A DNA stretch of 64,000 nucleotides from Erwinia pyri (GTDB taxonomy: Bacteria > Pseudomonadota > Gammaproteobacteria > Enterobacterales > Enterobacteriaceae), in contig NZ_CP132353.1 in assembly GCF_030758455.1 (NCBI RefSeq), positions 1,364,001 to 1,428,000 on the forward strand, read 5' to 3'. The first letter of the stretch is position 1. Each line of letters starts with the position of its first letter. A program made the translations under genes and the position numbers. Positions 59,487 to 64,000 of the stretch are shown here, in pieces. The notes beneath the pieces are model-generated. The model made no database searches and had not been told where the DNA came from. It saw nothing but the letters and a program-made list of their open reading frames with translations.

Positions 59487-60460
59487 ACTGGCTGACACCG
59501 GAAGTTATCGATGTTCTGATTGCCGTAGGTAAAGCATTAGTCATTCTGTTGGTGGTGGTAGGCTGCGGCGCCTTTATGAGCTTTGGCGAACGTCGTCTGC
59601 TCGGCCTGTTCCAGAACCGCTACGGGCCAAACCGCGTAGGCTGGGGCGGCTCGCTGCAGCTGGTGGCGGACATGATCAAAATGTTCTTCAAAGAGGACTG
59701 GACGCCACCGTTTACCGACCGGGTGATTTTTACCCTGGCGCCGATGATCGCCTTCACCTCGCTGCTGCTGGCGATGGCTATCGTGCCGGTTACCTCTACC
59801 TGGATGGGCGCAGATCTCAATATCGGTCTGCTGTTCTTCCTGATGATGGCTGGTCTGGCAGTCTATGCCGTGCTGTTCGCTGGCTGGTCCAGTAACAACA
59901 AATACTCGTTGCTTGGCGCTATGCGCGCCTCGGCGCAGACGCTGAGCTACGAAGTGTTCCTCGGCCTCTCGCTGATGGGCGTTGTGGCACAGGCCGGTTC
60001 GTTCAACATGGTCGATATCGTCAACAGCCAGCAGCATCTGTGGAACGTTATTCCGCAGTTCCTCGGCTTCCTGACCTTCGCCATCGCGGGCGTTGCGGTT
60101 TGTCACCGTCATCCTTTTGACCAGCCGGAAGCGGAGCAGGAGCTGGCCGACGGTTACCACATTGAATATGCCGGTATGAAGTTCGGCCTGTTCTTTGTGG
60201 GGGAATATGTCGGCATTGTGACCGTTTCTTCGCTGATCGTGACGCTGTTCTTCGGCGGCTGGAACGGCCCGTGGCTGCCGCCCATTATCTGGTTTGCCCT
60301 TAAAACGGCCTTCTTCATGATGATGTTCATTCTGATTCGTGCTGCGTTACCGCGCCCACGCTATGACCAGGTGATGTCGTTCGGCTGGAAAGTTTGTCTG
60401 CCGTTGACGCTGTTGAACCTGCTGGCGACTGCCGCAGTGATTCTGTACAACGCGCAGTAA
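59483..60460 (+). CDS. nuoH: NuoH, NADH-quinone oxidoreductase subunit H
   Basis: A 325-residue membrane subunit with eight helices that helps form the quinone cavity. [20 protein letters not shown] near residues 36-55 and [20 protein letters not shown] near 212-231 are the conserved loops facing NuoB/NuoD. E. coli NuoH is 325. The ATG overlaps nuoG by four bases (ATGA). Confidence 0.96.
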   Translation: MNWLTPEVIDVLIAVGKALVILLVVVGCGAFMSFGERRLLGLFQNRYGPNRVGWGGSLQLVADMIKMFFKEDWTPPFTDRVIFTLAPMIAFTSLLLAMAIVPVTSTWMGADLNIGLLFFLMMAGLAVYAVLFAGWSSNNKYSLLGAMRASAQTLSYEVFLGLSLMGVVAQAGSFNMVDIVNSQQHLWNVIPQFLGFLTFAIAGVAVCHRHPFDQPEAEQELADGYHIEYAGMKFGLFFVGEYVGIVTVSSLIVTLFFGGWNGPWLPPIIWFALKTAFFMMMFILIRAALPRPRYDQVMSFGWKVCLPLTLLNLLATAAVILYNAQ

Positions 60461-60471
60461 GAGGTAACATT

Positions 60472-61014
60472 ATGAATTTAAAAGACATAGCGGTTGGGTT
60501 TGGCACCACGGTACGCAGTATCTTCCTGATTGGCATGAATGCGTTCGCCAAGCGTGAAACCATGATGTACCCGGAAGAGCCGGTTTATCTGCCGCCGCGC
60601 TACCGTGGCCGCATCGTGCTGACGCGTGACCCGGACGGCCAGGAGCGCTGCGTGGCCTGTAACCTGTGCGCCGTGGCCTGCCCGGTGGGCTGTATTTCGC
60701 TGCAAAAAGCGGAAATGCAGGATGGCCGTTGGTATCCCGAGTTCTTCCGTATCAACTTCTCGCGCTGCATTTTCTGTGGCCTGTGCGAAGAGGCTTGCCC
60801 GACCACTGCGATTCAGCTTACCCCCGATTTTGAACTGGGTGAGTTTAAGCGTCAGGATCTGGTTTACGAGAAAGAAGATCTGCTGATCTCCGGTCCCGGC
60901 AAGTACCCGGAATATAACTTTTACCGGATGGCGGGCATGGCGATCGACGGGAAAGACAAGGGCGACGCCGAAAGCGAAGCTAAACCTATCGACGTCAAGG
61001 GCTTGTTACCTTAA
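60472..61014 (+). CDS. nuoI: NuoI, NADH-quinone oxidoreductase subunit I (N6a/N6b)
   Basis: A 180-residue 8Fe ferredoxin-like subunit. Two 4Fe-4S motifs, [15 protein letters not shown] and [15 protein letters not shown], bind N6a and N6b and pass electrons to N2 in NuoB. E. coli NuoI is 180. The ATG at 60472 has gaggtaacatt upstream and gives [12 protein letters not shown]; a longer frame overlapping nuoH is rejected. Confidence 0.96.
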   Translation: MNLKDIAVGFGTTVRSIFLIGMNAFAKRETMMYPEEPVYLPPRYRGRIVLTRDPDGQERCVACNLCAVACPVGCISLQKAEMQDGRWYPEFFRINFSRCIFCGLCEEACPTTAIQLTPDFELGEFKRQDLVYEKEDLLISGPGKYPEYNFYRMAGMAIDGKDKGDAESEAKPIDVKGLLP

Positions 61015-61024
61015 GGAGCCAGGC

Positions 61025-61579
61025 ATGGAATTTGCTTTTTATCTTTGCGGACTGGTAGCGGTGCTGACAACGTTGCGTGTTATCACCCATACCAACCCGG
61101 TCCACGCGCTACTGTATCTGATCATCTCCCTGCTGGCGGTTGCCGGGGTCTTTTTCTCGTTGGGCGCCTATTTCGCTGGAGCGCTGGAGATCATCGTGTA
61201 TGCCGGGGCGATCATGGTGCTGTTCGTGTTTGTGGTGATGATGCTGAACCTGGGTGAGAGCATTCAGGCGCAGGAGCGCGAATGGCTGAAGCCTGGCGTC
61301 TGGCTGGGGCCTGGCCTGCTCTCTCTGGTGCTGCTGGTGGTGATGGTTTACGCCATCCTCTCCATCAACGATCAGGGTATTGACGGCAAGATGATCGACG
61401 CGAAAGCGGTGGGCATCAGCCTGTTTGGTCCTTACGTTCTGGCTGTTGAGCTGGCTTCGATGCTGCTGCTGGCGGGTCTGGTGGTGGCTTACCATATCGG
61501 ACGTGAACAGCGTCAGGGCGAAGTGTTAAGCAATCGTCCGGGTGACGCTCCGAAAAGCAACAAGGAGGAACGCGCATGA
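61025..61579 (+). CDS. nuoJ: NuoJ, NADH-quinone oxidoreductase subunit J
   Basis: A 184-residue membrane subunit with five helices. The conserved [20 protein letters not shown] (about residues 50-69) includes the pi-bulge helix that links quinone chemistry to proton pumping. E. coli NuoJ is 184. It has ttaaggagcc as Shine-Dalgarno before ATG 61025. It overlaps nuoK by four bases. Confidence 0.95.
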   Translation: MEFAFYLCGLVAVLTTLRVITHTNPVHALLYLIISLLAVAGVFFSLGAYFAGALEIIVYAGAIMVLFVFVVMMLNLGESIQAQEREWLKPGVWLGPGLLSLVLLVVMVYAILSINDQGIDGKMIDAKAVGISLFGPYVLAVELASMLLLAGLVVAYHIGREQRQGEVLSNRPGDAPKSNKEERA

Positions 61580-61878
61580 TCCCTCTGCAACACGGCCTGA
61601 TTCTGGCGGCCATTCTGTTTGTCCTCGGACTGACCGGCGTAGTGATCCGCCGCAACCTGCTGTTTATGTTGGTAAGCCTTGAAATCATGATTAACGCCGC
61701 TGCACTGGCGTTCGTGGTGGCGGGGAGCTACTGGGGGCAGGCGGACGGACAGGTGATGTATATCCTGGCGATCAGCCTTGCCGCTGCTGAGGCCAGTATC
61801 GGCCTGGCGCTGCTGCTTCAGCTTCATCGTCGCAGCCAGAACCTCAACATTGATAAAGTGAGCGAGATGCGCGGATGA
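61576..61878 (+). CDS. nuoK: NuoK, NADH-quinone oxidoreductase subunit K
   Basis: A 100-residue membrane subunit with three helices, an MrpC-like part of the proton path. Conserved glutamates are in [17 protein letters not shown] (Glu36-type) and [20 protein letters not shown] (Glu72-type). E. coli NuoK is 100. It overlaps both nuoJ and nuoL by four bases. Confidence 0.96.
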   Translation: MIPLQHGLILAAILFVLGLTGVVIRRNLLFMLVSLEIMINAAALAFVVAGSYWGQADGQVMYILAISLAAAEASIGLALLLQLHRRSQNLNIDKVSEMRG

Positions 61879-63713
61879 ATCTTCTCTATTTAACAGTACT
61901 GTTTCCGCTGATTGGCTTTTTACTGCTGGCCTTTTCCCGCGGCCGCTGGTCGGAAAATCTCTCTGCTACCGTTGGCATGGGCTCTGTAGGCCTGGCGGCG
62001 CTGACCACGGTTTTCGTGGGCATGGACTTTTTCAGTCAGGGGCAGGCGCCTTACACTCAGGCGCTCTGGACCTGGATGCAGGTGGGCAACTTTAAGATTG
62101 ACGTCAACTTCACGCTGGATGGTCTCTCGCTGACTATGCTCTCGGTGGTGACTGGCGTCGGCTTCTTTATCCACATGTTCGCCTCCTGGTATATGCGTGG
62201 GGAAGAGGGCTACTCCCGGTTCTTCGCCTACACCAACCTGTTTATCGCCAGCATGGTGGTTCTGGTGCTGGCCGATAACCTGATGCTGATGTATCTGGGT
62301 TGGGAAGGAGTGGGGCTCTGCTCCTATCTGCTGATCGGCTTCTATTACACCAACCCGAATAACGGCGCGGCGGCGATGAAAGCGTTCATCATCACCCGCG
62401 TGGGTGACGTGTTCCTGGCTTTTGCCCTGTTTATCCTCTACAACGAGCTGGGTACGCTGAACTTCCGTGAGATGGTCGAGCTGGCGCCAGCGCACTTTGC
62501 AGCAGATAACCACATGCTGCAGTGGGCCACGTTGATGCTGCTGGGTGGCGCGGTCGGTAAATCTGCCCAGCTGCCGCTGCAAACCTGGCTGGCGGATGCG
62601 ATGGCTGGTCCGACACCTGTTTCCGCGTTGATCCATGCGGCGACGATGGTTACGGCTGGCGTCTATCTGATTGCCCGTAGTCATGGCCTGTTCCTGCTGA
62701 CGCCTGAAGTGCTGCATCTGGTGGGCATTGTCGGGGCGGTTACGCTGGTGCTGGCGGGCTTCGCTGCGCTGGTGCAGACCGACATCAAACGCGTGCTGGC
62801 TTACTCTACCATGAGCCAGATTGGCTATATGTTCCTGGCGCTGGGGGTACAGGCCTGGGATGCGGCGATCTTCCACCTGATGACGCATGCGTTCTTTAAA
62901 GCGCTGCTGTTCCTCTCGTCCGGTTCGGTGATCCTGGCCTGTCATCACGAGCAAAATATCTTCAAAATGGGCGGCCTGCGTAAAAGCATTCCGCTGGTTT
63001 ATGTCTGCTTCCTGGTAGGGGGCGCGGCGCTCTCTGCGCTGCCGCTAATTACGGCGGGCTTCTTCAGTAAGGATGAAATCCTTGCCGGGGCGCTGGCTAA
63101 TGGACATCTGAACCTGATGGTAGCGGGTCTGGCAGGGGCGTTTATGACTTCGCTCTATACCTTCCGCATGATCTTTATCACTTTCCACGGCGAAGAGAAA
63201 ATTCACGCGCATGCCGGCAAAGGGATCACCCATCACCTGCCGCTTATTGTGCTGCTTATCCTCTCAACCTTTATTGGCGCGATGATCGTTCCACCGCTGA
63301 AAGGCGTTCTGCCGGAGACCGCTGAGCTGGCGCATGGTAGCGTTCTGACCCTGGAGATCGCCTCTGGGGTGGTCGCTGTCGTCGGGATCCTGCTGGCGGC
63401 CGTGCTGTGGCTGGGCAAACGCACGCTGGTGAGCAATATCGCTAACAGCGCCCCAGGCCGCTTCTTCAGCACTTGGTGGTTCGCCGCATGGGGCTTCGAC
63501 TGGCTGTATGACAAAGTTTTCGTGAAACCTTATCTGTTTGTTGCCTGGGCGCTGCAACGCGATCCGCTGAATGGTCTGATGAACATTCCGGCGCTGTTCT
63601 CTCGCCTGGCTAACAAAGGATTGGTGGTGAGCGAAAACGGCTATCTGCGCTGGTACGTTGCCTCAATGAGCGTGGGGGCCGTGGTGGTCCTGGCGCTGCT
63701 GATGACGATCTAA
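61875..63713 (+). CDS. nuoL: NuoL, NADH-quinone oxidoreductase subunit L (antiporter-like)
   Basis: A 612-residue antiporter-like subunit (E. coli 613) at the far end of the membrane arm. Key proton-path residues are Glu in [20 protein letters not shown] (Glu144 type) and Lys in [20 protein letters not shown] (Lys229 type). The C-terminal lateral helix HL and anchor ([15 protein letters not shown]) are present. The ATG overlaps nuoK by four bases. It is followed by a 205-bp gap, the longest in the operon, before nuoM. Confidence 0.96.
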   Translation: MNLLYLTVLFPLIGFLLLAFSRGRWSENLSATVGMGSVGLAALTTVFVGMDFFSQGQAPYTQALWTWMQVGNFKIDVNFTLDGLSLTMLSVVTGVGFFIHMFASWYMRGEEGYSRFFAYTNLFIASMVVLVLADNLMLMYLGWEGVGLCSYLLIGFYYTNPNNGAAAMKAFIITRVGDVFLAFALFILYNELGTLNFREMVELAPAHFAADNHMLQWATLMLLGGAVGKSAQLPLQTWLADAMAGPTPVSALIHAATMVTAGVYLIARSHGLFLLTPEVLHLVGIVGAVTLVLAGFAALVQTDIKRVLAYSTMSQIGYMFLALGVQAWDAAIFHLMTHAFFKALLFLSSGSVILACHHEQNIFKMGGLRKSIPLVYVCFLVGGAALSALPLITAGFFSKDEILAGALANGHLNLMVAGLAGAFMTSLYTFRMIFITFHGEEKIHAHAGKGITHHLPLIVLLILSTFIGAMIVPPLKGVLPETAELAHGSVLTLEIASGVVAVVGILLAAVLWLGKRTLVSNIANSAPGRFFSTWWFAAWGFDWLYDKVFVKPYLFVAWALQRDPLNGLMNIPALFSRLANKGLVVSENGYLRWYVASMSVGAVVVLALLMTI

Positions 63714-63793
63714 AGTTGAGTTGGTGGGACGGGTAAATTCTCGTCCCTCGGCAAGAGAATGTTGAAAATTACCTGAAAACTGGGCGTTATCGG

Positions 63794-63880
63794 CGCAGTC
63801 AGTTTTGTCCGGGGCCGCAAGCAGTCGCAGCATACGTGGGTATGTGAGGCGTGCAGGCGGGGGCAAAAATGGCCAGCGAG
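63794..63880 (+). repeat. Long imperfect hairpin between nuoL and nuoM
   Basis: The apex is CATAC-GTGG-GTATG at 63831-63844. The flanks pair imperfectly outward: gcgcagtcagttttgtcc on the left with ggggcaaaaatggccagcgag on the right, about 85 bases in all. A second small hairpin, GGGACG/CGTCCC, is at 63726-63747. It could be an interspersed palindromic repeat or a structured mRNA element. Confidence 0.6.
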
Positions 63881-63918
63881 ACACGCCATTCAGGTTCAGA
63901 AAAGGGAAACAAATCGCC

Positions 63919-64000
63919 ATGTTACTACCTTGGCTTATCCTCATCCCGTTCATCGGTGGCCTGCTCTGCTGGCAGCTTGAACGCTTCGGCGCGAAAGTGC
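63919..64000 (+). CDS. nuoM: NuoM, NADH-quinone oxidoreductase subunit M, 5' end only
   Basis: The first 27 residues (MLLPWLILIPFIGGLLCWQL, then ERFGAKV) are in the window, matching the start of E. coli NuoM, an antiporter-like proton-pumping subunit of about 509 residues. The ATG at 63919 follows aaagggaaac at 63901-63910. The rest of the gene is beyond the window. Confidence 0.93.
   Translation, partial: MLLPWLILIPFIGGLLCWQLERFGAKV

Noticed and set aside
61920..62954. A 344-codon minus-strand frame
   Set aside because: Antisense shadow of nuoL; Gln/His/Arg-rich with no domain.

Overview
This 64 kb window is a stretch of chromosome from a gammaproteobacterium of the order Enterobacterales. 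Gene order matches the Escherichia coli yfcA-to-nuo segment almost gene for gene: yfcA, epmC, yfcL, mnmC, fabB, yfcJ, flk, pdxB, usg, truA, dedA, accD, folC, dedD, cvpA, purF, ubiX, hisJQMP, yfcH, yfcF, yfcD, pta, ackA, yfbV, yfbU, yfbT, yfbS, yfbR, alaA, lrhA, nuoA to nuoM. The proteins diverge moderately from E. coli. The fused nuoCD, the absence of folX, yfcG, yfcE and yfcC, and the single HisJ/ArgT-type binding protein fit the Erwiniaceae (Erwinia or Pantoea). The genus is an inference from gene content, not a database result.

Layout. 1-4.5 kb: EF-P hydroxylase epmC, tRNA modification mnmC and the fatty acid synthase gene fabB, which has recognisable FadR and FabR operators. 4.5-11.4 kb: an accessory minus-strand operon with a CUT2/RbsABC-type sugar importer, an FGGY sugar kinase and a KdsD-like sugar-phosphate isomerase without CBS domains. 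It sits between fabB and yfcJ. 12.0-16.2 kb: yfcJ, then a MocR-type regulator divergent from a rhodanese (a second accessory pair), then flk. 16.4-22.4 kb: a third accessory block, the tripartite tricarboxylate transporter tctCBA with its two-component system tctDE, and a DMT exporter that overlaps tctE tail to tail. 22.5-38.3 kb: biosynthetic core genes for vitamin B6, tRNA pseudouridine, malonyl-CoA, folate, purine and ubiquinone, then basic amino acid uptake and small redox/Nudix genes. 38.4-39.4 kb: a membrane protein I do not recognise. 39.7-50 kb: acetate overflow (pta-ackA) and yfb genes of mostly nucleotide or sugar-phosphate function. 50.1-64 kb: lrhA and the NADH dehydrogenase I operon nuoA-M, cut off by the window end early in nuoM.

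How the genes connect. The conserved parts are central metabolism. FabB and AccD feed fatty acid synthesis, and PurF with CvpA sits under a PurR operator. Pta-AckA and complex I are the overflow and respiratory branches of carbon metabolism, and LrhA lies between alaA and nuo. The accessory blocks add uptake functions: one unknown sugar, one tricarboxylate, and one DMT-type exporter.

Most unusual items: a perfect 20-bp inverted repeat in the cvpA-purF leader; a structured, terminator-ended stretch between dedD and cvpA; a 45-bp tandem repeat inside the 5' end of the SIS isomerase gene; that isomerase's altered active-site motifs; and a long hairpin element between nuoL and nuoM. No rRNA, tRNA, insertion sequence, prophage or CRISPR array was seen.
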